The notes beneath the pieces are model-generated. The model was not told the origin of the DNA. It ran no database searches and saw only the letters and a list, made by a program, of their open reading frames with translations. DNA of 64,000 nt from AV69 sp963742315 (GTDB taxonomy: Bacteria; Verrucomicrobiota; Verrucomicrobiia; Chthoniobacterales; UBA10450): positions 682,001 through 746,000 of the forward strand of contig CAVULE010000003.1 of assembly GCA_963742315.1 (NCBI GenBank). Direction: 5' to 3'. This document shows positions 54,213-62,703 of this stretch, one piece after another. Each line of letters opens with the position of its first letter. Positions within the stretch are counted from its first letter, which is position 1. A program made the position numbers and the translations under genes.

Positions 54213-55187
54213 TCAAATATTCTCCGCCGTTTCGGTGGCAGCGATGGGTTTCACGCGCATGGCGAGGAATGCGCCGAACAACAAGATGGCGGCGCTCCAA
54301 AGTTGTGCGGTGGTTAAATGTTCGCCGAAGATCCAAGCAGACAGAGCCACTGCGCCGAGCGGGCACAAAAGCTGGAGCGTTTGAGCCAGCGCAACGCCGA
54401 TTTCCTGGATGGCAACGTAATAAAGAACGTGCGCCATGGTGATACAGGTTACGGCCGAAACCACGAGAACGAGATTTACGAACCAGCTTACTTGAACCGG
54501 GGTCGCGACATTTCCAAAAGCACAGGTGAGTGGGAAAAGCAGGACCGAGGTAATAAAACTAATGAGACCAAAGCTACGAATAGAACCGAGCCGGGCGGAC
54601 GGACGCTTTACCAGGACGCCGTACAGCGCCCAACAAGTGGTGGCGATGAAGGCAATCAGCAATCCGCGAAGAGCGACGTGCCCGGTATTGGCCCCCGGTT
54701 GAAACCAAAAGACCCCAATTGCGCCGAGCAATCCGAGCAAGGTGCCGACTTGGAATTGCCATTGCCGAAGGATGTGGCGCTCTTCCGGAAAGAAAATGAG
54801 CGCAAGCAAAGCAGTCATGATCACGGACGAACGGGTGAAGATGGCGTAAACGCCTGGACCGATGTAAAAAAGGGCGATCGTCTGAGTGATTTGATGGACG
54901 ACGTTTGGGACGGCCGGGATCAGGCAGAGAACGAACGCGCGAAGATCGAGCCGCGGTCCGCCTCCTCGCCGAACACGAAAAGCGACGAAGGGTGCGATCG
55001 CGATACAGGCAACGCTGTAGCGGTAAAAATTTTGCGCCCAAACATCGTAGTAACGCAGCAGATAAAATTGGAAAAGGGATGGCAGCGACCAAATGATGAC
55101 GGTGGCGAAAAGAGCCAGATATCCTCGAGAAATGTTGCCCGCTCCTGACCGCGGCTCCGGCGACGTGATGGCGGATAAAAATTTCAC
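54213..55187 (-). CDS. EamA/DMT-family transporter
   Basis: 324 residues with ten predicted membrane helices arranged as two EamA repeats (LALFATVIIWSLPSLFQFYL and LRGLLIAFIATTCWALYGVL each open a repeat). These proteins export or exchange small metabolites such as amino acids or nucleosides. The substrate is unknown. It is divergent from the TPR gene. Confidence 0.9.
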   Translation of the reverse strand: MKFLSAITSPEPRSGAGNISRGYLALFATVIIWSLPSLFQFYLLRYYDVWAQNFYRYSVACIAIAPFVAFRVRRGGGPRLDLRAFVLCLIPAVPNVVHQITQTIALFYIGPGVYAIFTRSSVIMTALLALIFFPEERHILRQWQFQVGTLLGLLGAIGVFWFQPGANTGHVALRGLLIAFIATTCWALYGVLVKRPSARLGSIRSFGLISFITSVLLFPLTCAFGNVATPVQVSWFVNLVLVVSAVTCITMAHVLYYVAIQEIGVALAQTLQLLCPLGAVALSAWIFGEHLTTAQLWSAAILLFGAFLAMRVKPIAATETAENI

Positions 55188-55253
55188 GGACTTGAATTTT
55201 GCTGGCTTACTGGCAATTGATCGCGCAAAAAGATAGTTGCCGAAGGAGGAGCC

Positions 55254-56183
55254 ATGACCATTTCAAAATTTCTATCAACCGCAGCAATTATTTTTTCACT
55301 GACGATCCTGGGTGCTGAAGCGAAGCCGCCAGCTGGATCTGATGCGACCAATCACGTCAACAAAGGCGTGGAGCTCGCCCAGCAACACAAATATGACGAG
55401 GCAATCAAGGAATTTACCGCCGCGATCGCGGCGAACCCGAAGAGCGCCAAGGCCTACTTGAACCGCGGCACGGCTTATCGCGCGTTGCAGAAATACGACG
55501 AGGCGATGGCAGATTTCGCCAAGGCAATTGAGATCGCGCCTAAGGATGAGATGGGATACATCGAGCGGGGCCAGACTTTCGTCATGCAAAAGCAATTCAC
55601 GGAGGCGCTGGCGGATCTAAGTAAGGCGGCCGAGCTGAAACCCGACGATACCATGGCGATACGGCTGCGCGGGTTCGCCGAGATCGGAATGGGCGACTGG
55701 GACAAAGCGGCCACGGATTTCACCACGGTCTTGCAAAAGGATCCAACCGACGCGCAGGCCTATGAACGACGTGGGTTCGTGTTTCGCAGCCAGAAGAAAT
55801 ACAACGAAGCCATCGCCGATTACGACAAGAGCCTGGAGATCAAACCCGATCCCGACGTTTACGCAAAGCGGGGTTACACCTACGTAACCTATCTGCAAAA
55901 CTACGAGAAAGGGATTGCGGATTATCAGCAAACCCTGAGGATCAATCCGAACGATTACGATACGCAACAGCGCTTGCAGTATGCTCAATCGGCCCTCGCC
56001 GCCAAAAACGCTCCGCCTCCCGCGCCTACTCCCGCACCGACACCGCAACCCGGCTTGTTTACGCCCCTGAACATCGGAATCGGGCTGGTCGTCCTGCTGG
56101 TCTTGATTGGGATCATTTTCGTAGTGACCCGCCGCCGCGGAGGCGGTGAAAACGAGGCCGAATCGAGCGGGCGGATCCGCTAA
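55254..56183 (+). CDS. TPR-repeat protein with C-terminal membrane anchor
   Basis: 309 residues. A signal peptide (TAAIIFSLTILGAEAKP) is followed by six TPR units from about residue 30 to 235 (for example AYLNRGTAYRALQKYDEAMA and AYERRGFVFRSQKKYNEAIA). Then come a Pro/Ala linker of about 20 residues, one membrane helix (IGIGLVVLLVLIGIIFVVT) and a basic RRRGGG end. TPRs bind partner proteins; here they would face the periplasm. A good AAGGAGGAG site lies just before the ATG. Confidence 0.88.
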   Translation: MTISKFLSTAAIIFSLTILGAEAKPPAGSDATNHVNKGVELAQQHKYDEAIKEFTAAIAANPKSAKAYLNRGTAYRALQKYDEAMADFAKAIEIAPKDEMGYIERGQTFVMQKQFTEALADLSKAAELKPDDTMAIRLRGFAEIGMGDWDKAATDFTTVLQKDPTDAQAYERRGFVFRSQKKYNEAIADYDKSLEIKPDPDVYAKRGYTYVTYLQNYEKGIADYQQTLRINPNDYDTQQRLQYAQSALAAKNAPPPAPTPAPTPQPGLFTPLNIGIGLVVLLVLIGIIFVVTRRRGGGENEAESSGRIR

Positions 56184-56192
56184 GAATTTGCT

Positions 56193-56220
56193 TTGACAGG
56201 GCAGGCCCGGCTGATAGTTT
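56193..56220 (+). promoter_or_regulatory. Promoter of the tRNA-Thr-tuf unit
   Basis: A perfect TTGACA (56193-56198) is followed after 16 bases by TAGTTT (56215-56220). It is about 90 bases before tRNA-Thr. Strong sigma-70-type promoters are expected for this unit. Confidence 0.55.
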
Positions 56221-56311
56221 GCGGACGCTTTTTGCTGGACGAAGCGGTCCCAAGGTCGTTCAAACGGCGGCTCTGGGACTTTTGCTTCTCTGGCGCGAGC
56301 GAAACCGGTTC

Positions 56312-56387
<76 letters not shown>

Positions 56388-56446
56388 GTGAGCCTGCCAG
56401 CACAAAAGCATCAGACGAAGTTTAGTTTAAACAGGAGAATTCGAAA

Positions 56447-57631
56447 ATGGCTAAGGAAGCATTCAAACGCGATAAGCCGCACGTGAACGTCGGCACAATC
56501 GGGCATGTGGATCACGGCAAGACTACGTTGACCGCCGCGATCACCACTGTTCTTGCCAAAAAAGGCATGGCCGAGGTGCGCAAGTACGCTGACATCGATA
56601 ACGCGCCCGAGGAAAAAGAGCGCGGTATTACGATTAACACCGCGCACGTGGAATATCAGAGCGAAAAGCGACACTATGCCCACGTCGATTGCCCGGGCCA
56701 CGCCGACTACGTGAAGAACATGATCACCGGCGCAGCACAAATGGACGGTGCTATCCTGGTGGTTTCGGCCGCGGACGGTCCGATGCCGCAAACGCGCGAG
56801 CACATCCTGCTGGCGCGCCAGGTGGGCGTGCCCTCCATCGTCGTCTTCCTGAACAAAGTGGACATGGTGGACGATCCTGAATTGCTCGATCTGGTGGAAA
56901 TGGAAGTGCGCGATTTGCTCACCCAGTATGAATTTCCGGGCGACAAAATTCCGATTGTGAAAGGCAGCGCGCTCAAAGCTCTTGATGGCGACGCCGACCA
57001 GGAGAAACAAGTGCTCGCCCTCGTCTCCGCGATTGACGATTACATTCCGGTACCGGACCGCCCGATCGATCAGCCATTTCTGATGCCGGTGGAAGACGTA
57101 TTCAACATTGAAGGCCGCGGCACGGTTGCGACCGGCCGTGTTGAGCGTGGCGTCCTCAAGAAAATGGAAGAAGTCGAGATCGTCGGCATTCGTCCCACTG
57201 CCAAAACCACCGCGACCGATATCGAAATGTTCCGCAAACTCCTCGACGAAGCGCGCGCCGGCGATAACGTCGGCGTGCTTCTGCGCGGCACGAAGAAGGA
57301 AGAGATCGAACGCGGCCAGGTCATCGCCAAGCCGGGCACGATTAAGCCGCACAAGAAGTTCAAGGCGGAAGTGTATGTCTTGAGCAAAGAGGAAGGCGGC
57401 CGTCACACCCCGTTTTTTACCAATTACCGGCCGCAATTTTATTTCCGTACCACTGATGTAACCGGGACGGTCAAGTTGCCAGATGGCGTCGAAATGGTCA
57501 TGCCGGGCGATAACGTCGCCATTGAAGTCGAGTTGATTACCCCGATCGCAATGGAAAAGACGATTCGCTTTGCCATTCGCGAAGGCGGCAAAACCGTTGG
57601 TGCCGGTCGCGTGGCCGAAATTCTGGATTAA
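56447..57631 (+). CDS. tuf: Translation elongation factor Tu
   Basis: 394 residues. G1 GHVDHGKTTLTAA, G2 ERGITINTAHVEY, G3 DCPGHADYVKNM and G4 NKVDMVD are all intact. Domains II and III are complete up to VGAGRVAEILD. It carries aminoacyl-tRNA to the ribosome. The gene has a good AGGAG site and is flanked by tRNA-Thr and tRNA-Trp, so mature mRNA is probably released by tRNA processing. Confidence 0.98.
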   Translation: MAKEAFKRDKPHVNVGTIGHVDHGKTTLTAAITTVLAKKGMAEVRKYADIDNAPEEKERGITINTAHVEYQSEKRHYAHVDCPGHADYVKNMITGAAQMDGAILVVSAADGPMPQTREHILLARQVGVPSIVVFLNKVDMVDDPELLDLVEMEVRDLLTQYEFPGDKIPIVKGSALKALDGDADQEKQVLALVSAIDDYIPVPDRPIDQPFLMPVEDVFNIEGRGTVATGRVERGVLKKMEEVEIVGIRPTAKTTATDIEMFRKLLDEARAGDNVGVLLRGTKKEEIERGQVIAKPGTIKPHKKFKAEVYVLSKEEGGRHTPFFTNYRPQFYFRTTDVTGTVKLPDGVEMVMPGDNVAIEVELITPIAMEKTIRFAIREGGKTVGAGRVAEILD

Positions 57632-57632
57632 T

Positions 57633-57694
57633 ATCTTCCTCTGCCTCTTCCGCTTTGTCTGTTCTCTTGAGCATTCTTCGAGAAAGAGGAAGAT
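57633..57694 (+). other. Inverted repeat between tuf and tRNA-Trp
   Basis: ATCTTCCTCT pairs with AGAGGAAGAT about 42 bases later, and a further GAGGAAGATTTTA copy follows at about 57707. It could be an attenuator after tuf or a processing signal. Confidence 0.35.
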
Positions 57695-57723
57695 TAGGAA
57701 CAAGTGAAGGAGGAAGATTTTAT

Positions 57724-57796
57724 ACGCCAGTAGCTCAATTGGTAGAGTAGCGGTCTCCAAAACCGTCGGTTGGGGGTTCGAGTCCCTCCTGGCGTG
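57724..57796 (+). tRNA. tRNA-Trp (CCA anticodon)
   Basis: Acceptor ACGCCAG/CTGGCGT, D-arm TAGCTCAATTGGTAGAGT, anticodon stem GCGGT/ACCGT with loop CTCCAAA (anticodon CCA), T-arm GGGGG-TTCGAGT-CCCTC. The terminal CCA is not encoded. It sits between tuf and secE as in many bacteria. Confidence 0.95.
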
Positions 57797-57828
57797 TTGT
57801 TTCGCTGAAAAGTTAAAACGGTTACAAT

Positions 57829-57893
57829 GTTAAATTGTCAGAAATCAGTGATCGGGTTCCGTTTCAACAATGTAATACCTTTAACAATTTAAC
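57829..57893 (+). promoter_or_regulatory. Stem-loop in the secE leader
   Basis: GTTAAATTGT and ACAATTTAAC are perfect 10-bp inverted arms 45 bases apart, just upstream of secE ATG 57907. They could shape the leader of the secE-nusG mRNA. Function is unknown. Confidence 0.35.
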
Positions 57894-57906
57894 GTCCCTC
57901 CCTGCC

Positions 57907-58125
57907 ATGCTCACGAAAATAACGACTTTCCTCTCTGAAGTGAAAGTTGAGCTACAGAAATGTTCCTGGCCCTGGGATCCGAAGGAAAAAGGCTTCCGTC
58001 GCTACAAGGAGCTGTTCGACTCCACCGTTGTCGTGATCATGGCGATGCTACTCCTTGGCGGTTACGTTGCTCTCTTTGATTTTATTCTCGTTAACGTTGT
58101 CCATTTCTTTACTCGTATTCACTAA
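57907..58125 (+). CDS. secE: Preprotein translocase subunit SecE
   Basis: 72 residues from ATG 57907. ITTFLSEVKVELQKCSWPWD is the conserved amphipathic helix, followed by one membrane helix (VVVIMAMLLLGGYVALFDFI). It clamps SecY in the translocon. The open frame extends upstream to 57835, but those codons are leader sequence. It is six bases before nusG. Confidence 0.93.
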   Translation: MLTKITTFLSEVKVELQKCSWPWDPKEKGFRRYKELFDSTVVVIMAMLLLGGYVALFDFILVNVVHFFTRIH

Positions 58126-58131
58126 TTAGAT

Positions 58132-58701
58132 ATGCCTCAGGCGCTCGCAGCAAAAGATCAATGGTACGTTGTGCACGTGCTCTCCGGCCAGGAGAACAAG
58201 GTCAAGGACAATATCGAGAAGCGCGTCAAGACCGAGGAGATGACCGACGTCATCTACGAAGTGCTCGTCCCAACCGAGCGCGTTTCCGAAATCAAGAAAG
58301 GCAAGAAAAGCGAGACCACGCGAAAATTTTTTCCCGGCTACCTCATCGTAAACATGCACCTACTCGATCAGAACAATCAACTGGTCGATCGCACCTGGTA
58401 TTTCATCAAGGATACGCCGGGAGTAATCGGGTTTGCCGGCACCAAAGATAAGCCTATCCCAATGCGACAATCGGAGGTCGAGTCGATGCTGGCGCAGATG
58501 AAGGAGCGGGAGGAAAAGGTGAAGCCCAAAGTTTCATTTGAAGTCGGCGAGACAGTCAAGGTGGCTGATGGACCGTTCCAAAACCAGAACGGTATTGTTG
58601 AAGAAATTGACCCGGAACGGGGCAAGCTGCGGGTTTCCGTCACCATCTTTGGTCGCGCTACGCCCGTCGAACTGGAATATTGGCAGGTGGAACGAGGGTA
58701 A
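58132..58701 (+). CDS. nusG: Transcription termination/antitermination factor NusG
   Basis: 189 residues. The NGN domain begins QWYVVHVLSGQENKVKDNIE and has KFFPGYLIVNM. The KOW domain is VKVADGPFQNQNGIVEEIDP. NusG binds RNA polymerase and links it to Rho or the ribosome. It is preceded by secE and followed by rplK, as usual. Confidence 0.97.
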   Translation: MPQALAAKDQWYVVHVLSGQENKVKDNIEKRVKTEEMTDVIYEVLVPTERVSEIKKGKKSETTRKFFPGYLIVNMHLLDQNNQLVDRTWYFIKDTPGVIGFAGTKDKPIPMRQSEVESMLAQMKEREEKVKPKVSFEVGETVKVADGPFQNQNGIVEEIDPERGKLRVSVTIFGRATPVELEYWQVERG

Positions 58702-58702
58702 A

Positions 58703-58737
58703 GTCAGAGGTCAGAGGTCAGAGGTCAGAAGTCAGAA
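58703..58737 (+). repeat. Five 7-bp tandem repeats between nusG and rplK
   Basis: GTCAGAG occurs three times and GTCAGAA twice without gaps, starting right after the nusG stop codon. It could vary in copy number. Confidence 0.85.
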
Positions 58738-58770
58738 TAAGTTTTCGATTTAACGAGTTAGCAAAATACC

Positions 58771-59196
58771 ATGGCAAAGGAAGTAATCGCTCATATCAAA
58801 CTACAAATCCCTGCCGGTCAGGCCAACCCCGCGCCACCCGTCGGCACCGCGCTCGGGCCACGTGGCGTTAATATCATGTCGTTCTGCAAGGAATTTAATG
58901 CCGCCACCCAGAAACAAGCTGGCGACATTCTGCCGGTCGTTATCACTGTTTTTAAAGACAAGTCATTTACTTTCATCACTAAAAGCCCGCCCGCGGCGGT
59001 ATTGCTAAAGAAAGCGGCCAACATCGCTGCCGGTTCCAAAGAACCTAACAAGATCAAAGTTGGTAAAGTAACACGCAAGCAAGTGATGGATATCGTGAAG
59101 ACGAAGGCGAAAGACTTGAATGCACGCAACGACGAAGCCGCTTTCCGCATCATCGCCGGCACCGCCCGCCAAATGGGCCTCGAGATTGTTGACTGA
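58771..59196 (+). CDS. rplK: 50S ribosomal protein L11
   Basis: 141 residues. IKLQIPAGQANPAPPVGTAL, GPRGVNIMSFCKEFN and the C-terminal ARNDEAAFRIIAGTARQMGL are conserved L11 sequence. It binds 23S rRNA at the GTPase centre. Normally followed by rplA; here it is followed by a repeat and a decayed TonB receptor. Confidence 0.97.
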   Translation: MAKEVIAHIKLQIPAGQANPAPPVGTALGPRGVNIMSFCKEFNAATQKQAGDILPVVITVFKDKSFTFITKSPPAAVLLKKAANIAAGSKEPNKIKVGKVTRKQVMDIVKTKAKDLNARNDEAAFRIIAGTARQMGLEIVD

Positions 59197-59285
59197 TCTG
59201 GAACGACGCTCAGCGGCCGAGAGCTGGTGAACGAATTTGACGCTGCACGATTCGAGGCGCTGGGACCTGGACTAGGGTAATTTTT

Positions 59286-59371
59286 GTCATGTCGAGCGCA
59301 GCCGAGACATCTCTGACTATTTTTTGCAAAAAGCGAATAGCTAGAGATTCCTCCGCTCCGGTCGGAATGAC
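59286..59371. repeat. Family A repeat after rplK
   Basis: GTCATGTCGAGCGCAGCCGA with GACATCTC and the inverted GAGATTCCTCCGCTCCGGTC with GGAATGAC. It lies at the right junction of the proposed inversion. Confidence 0.75.
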
Positions 59372-59396
59372 AAAAGGCGGTGCTCGAACAGCTCGC

Positions 59397-62300
59397 TTAG
59401 AAGCGCTTCTTCAACGCCACATACCAGGTGCGCCCCTTGATGTTGGCCGTCGCCTCGTCGTAGCCGTTTTCAGGAGCCCGGCTACGAATGGCGGTGCTAA
59501 GTCGAAAACATTGTTCACCCCAAGCGTGATCGTTGTGCTATTGAGCCATGCTCTCCATCCGCACGGATTGTATTCCGCGGTAGATACCGGTATGACGTTC
59601 TTGTCCTTACCGCTCTTTCATCGTCGCGTTCTTGCCGCCATCCTTGGCGTAGCCAGCGACTTCGTTTTGCGCAGCGGACGCTGGATAAGTTGAACGTGTA
59701 GTTCAGGATCCAGTCAACGGTAGTCCATTCACGAATCTTCGCGAATCTTTACCGTCATGACGTCGAACCCTTCGCATCCCAGTACTGGCCGATGTAGTGC
59801 ACGATGAAGCCGGTATCGAGTCCACCGAACGCTGAACCTGCGGGTCCGTCGTAGAATAGACTCGTGTACCAACGATTGTGCGTAAACGAACCACCGCCGT
59901 TGCCAGTTCCGAGGAAGCCGCCACCGAACTTGCCGACAACCACCTTGTTCCGGTCCACCGAGCGACCGCTTGAAGCACCACACGGTCTATATAAGTGCCG
60001 TTGAATGTCGCGGTCAGTGTGCCCCAGTCACCGTGTCCTAATCTCGAGGTATCGAAGGAATAAACCATCTCGTAATCCCAGCCCTCTTGGATCAACCGAC
60101 CTAGATTTTGCTCCGGAAGGTTGAGAAGGACAATCGGGCCAAACGGATCACCCGGGACGGTTGAGGGCCCGCGTATGACCTGACCCGGGAATTGGTCCTC
60201 GTGATTTACAAGAAACTGCGGATCCAACTGCACGGTGACGGCGCGGAGATCGATGTGGTAGAAGTCGGCCTGCAGCGTCAGACCCTGAAGCGGGCTCCAC
60301 CATTTGCCGGGCGTAACGACAGCGCCATAAGTCCACTCATAGGCCGTTTCTGGCTGCAGATTCGGATTACCGCTTAAGCGTGCGGCAAAGAATGCCTTGG
60401 TATCTGTACTCCGCGGATCATTTATGAGTTGCGCAGTGCACCAGTTCTACCCCGCGGAATAAATCGCTCAAAGTCGGAGCGTGATACGCTTCGCTATAAG
60501 TCGCCCGGATGGTGAGACCCGAGTCGATCGGCTGCCAGCGCACGGAGAACTTCGGCCTTTCGGTGCCACCGAAATCACTGAAGTTTTCAAATCGTTCCTG
60601 GTAATCTAATTCCAGGCTGTAGAGACCAGGAAGGTTCCAGGCAGGACTCGTAACAGGGAGACGAACCTCCCAATATATGGACCAGACGTCTCGGATCCCA
60701 TTGGTTGATGCAAAGCTGACACCGCCAAGGTTGTGGCCGGACGAGATGAGCGCATCGGGCTGATCGCTGGCACGTTCGGTGCGATGTTCACCGCCAATCG
60801 CGAAGGCGATGGGGCCGGCCGGAAGATTGAACAGATCGCCGATCAACTTCAAGTCCTCGAGCGTCAACGATGTCGTCCCGAGGTGATGGGTCGTGACGAA
60901 TACTCTTGTCAATCACCGCGCGCGAGTTCTGGTTGAGGCCGAATGGATTGAAGGCGGTTGCCGGATTGGTATCGAGCAATGCCTGGCGCAAAGCATTGGT
61001 GTCGACAATCCCGCCGTCGCGCTCGACGCGGCTATCTTCGCTATAACGGAACCCTGTTTCCCAGTTCCAGGTCTTAAAATAATCTCCAAACTGCACCCAA
61101 ATTACCTTTGAGGCCGCCGGTGAACTCGTAGTTATTCGTTGTAATCTTGTCGGTCCGCAGGCCCGCTTCCAAAGCACGGTAATGGACGCCGGTAGTGAAC
61201 TGAGTCCCGGGAGGTGCTGCAGTTGATTGAGATTGCGGGAACCTCGGATCAAATCCTCCATGCGACGTGTAATTCGCCACGGTGAATGGATTGAATGGGT
61301 TTTGAATCGGTACGCTCGAATCCACTGGGGAGTGATCATGAAGGGATTATCTTTGTCCGTCCATACATCAGGTACAAACGGAGTCTGCGCCAGCGCGGCA
61401 TCCCAGAAAGTGCGCACATATTTGAAGTCAGCAAAAAGCTCCAGATATTGGTCGCAAATTTTGCGGTCGAGCGAGCCATAGAGATATTCGCGGTCGACCG
61501 CGCCAATTGCCGGCGTGCAGGCGGAGGGTTAAAAAATTGTTGCTTCTGCGGAAGCTAGAGTGCGGCACGTATTGCGGATCGTGTCGCTACGTTTGGAAAT
61601 GCGTGCGGCGTGGGTGTTAGCGCGCCACCATTCAAATCTGGCCGGTAAACAAACTCTCGGCGCTCGTCTTTGATTCCGAGGACCTGGTGTCCGGCGAAGT
61701 CACCGCTACGCAGATCCGAGCCGCCGAACCGCCTGACGTCTGCATTACTGGAGATATCCGCATCGCGTGAGTAGATGGCGGCCCGGTTGTAAAATTCGGC
61801 ATACACTACAATGTCTGTCTTGTCGTCCCCAGTGCCGGCGAGGAGGTATGCTCTTTCTTCACCCATGTCGTTGGCAAAGCCGAGATTGGTGTTGCCATAG
61901 CTGGTGTAGAGCTCGAGGCCACGGAACTTGTGGATCAACCAAACGTTGAACACACCCGCCGACCGCGTCCGCGCCGTAGATGGCGGAAGCACCATCCTTC
62001 AGGATATCGATATGGTCGATCAACCCAAGGGGAATGGTGTTGAGGTCGACCGTATCACCGGCAAAGCCAACCGGCGCGAGACGGCGTCCGTCCTGCAAGA
62101 CCAGAGTTTCCTTAGCGAGAATACCGCGCAGATTAATTTCCGCGCGCCCATCCCCGCCATTGGTGTTGTTTTCATTGATGGCCGACTCCGCGTACCGCAG
62201 GCAACTTCTGAATAAAGTCCGTCATCGTGCGGACACCGAGTCGGGTGATGTCCTCCCTCCGATACGTATCGACCGGGTTCGGACCGACTTCTTCTGACGT

Positions 62301-62459
62301 AGGAATGTTCGAACCAGTCACAATCACTTCCTCGATGGTGACGCCAGGCTGGCCAGTCGTCTGTGGCGTAGGCGCGAGCTCCTGCGCGAATGTCATGTGA
62401 ACGGGACAAAAGCAGACTGCTATGATCACGAAACACCGACCGGTAGTGGGAAGCTTCAT
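59397..62459 (-). pseudogene. Decayed TonB-dependent receptor
   Basis: Read from 62459, a signal peptide and TonB box region (VTIEEVIVTGSNIPTS) start well. The plug continues in other frames (GGDGRAEINLRGILAKETLV, GASAIYGADAVGG), and barrel pieces follow in shifting frames (YTSYGNTNLGFANDMGEERA, FSDFGGTERPKFSVRW, WYTSLFYDGPAG) down to the terminal WYVALKKRF near 59400. At least seven frame breaks are needed to join them, yet the total length (about 1020 codons) is that of an intact receptor. The DNA is about 90% identical by eye to the paralogue at 62704-64000. Confidence 0.85.
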
Positions 62460-62592
62460 TGTCAGGCATTACTGTAGGGTAATCACCTACAACAGCGCTA
62501 ACAAATGTTCCTATCCGCAACAAGCGTCGTTTTGAAGATTCATCGGCAAACCAGGGTGACGGCTTGGGCCCGGATTTGACGGAGGAGAGCAC

Positions 62593-62646
62593 TGTAGCCG
62601 CGTCTCTGCGAGACGCGCGCGCACGGCTCATAGAGCCGTGGCTACA
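62593..62646. repeat. Family D repeat between the two receptor copies
   Basis: TGTAGCC and GGCTACA ends with inner hairpins GCGTCTCTGCGAGACGC and CACGGCTCATAGAGCCGTG. It is the swapped-order counterpart of the element at 38004-38055. Confidence 0.85.
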
Positions 62647-62703
62647 AGATGTGTTCGGGGGAGATCGTCGATTAGTTGGAGGGAGCGGTGCTCGAACAGC
62701 TCG

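Noticed and set aside
62020..62631. 203-residue Arg-rich minus-strand open frame
   Set aside because: It is a wrong-frame reading across the decayed receptor and the family D repeat.
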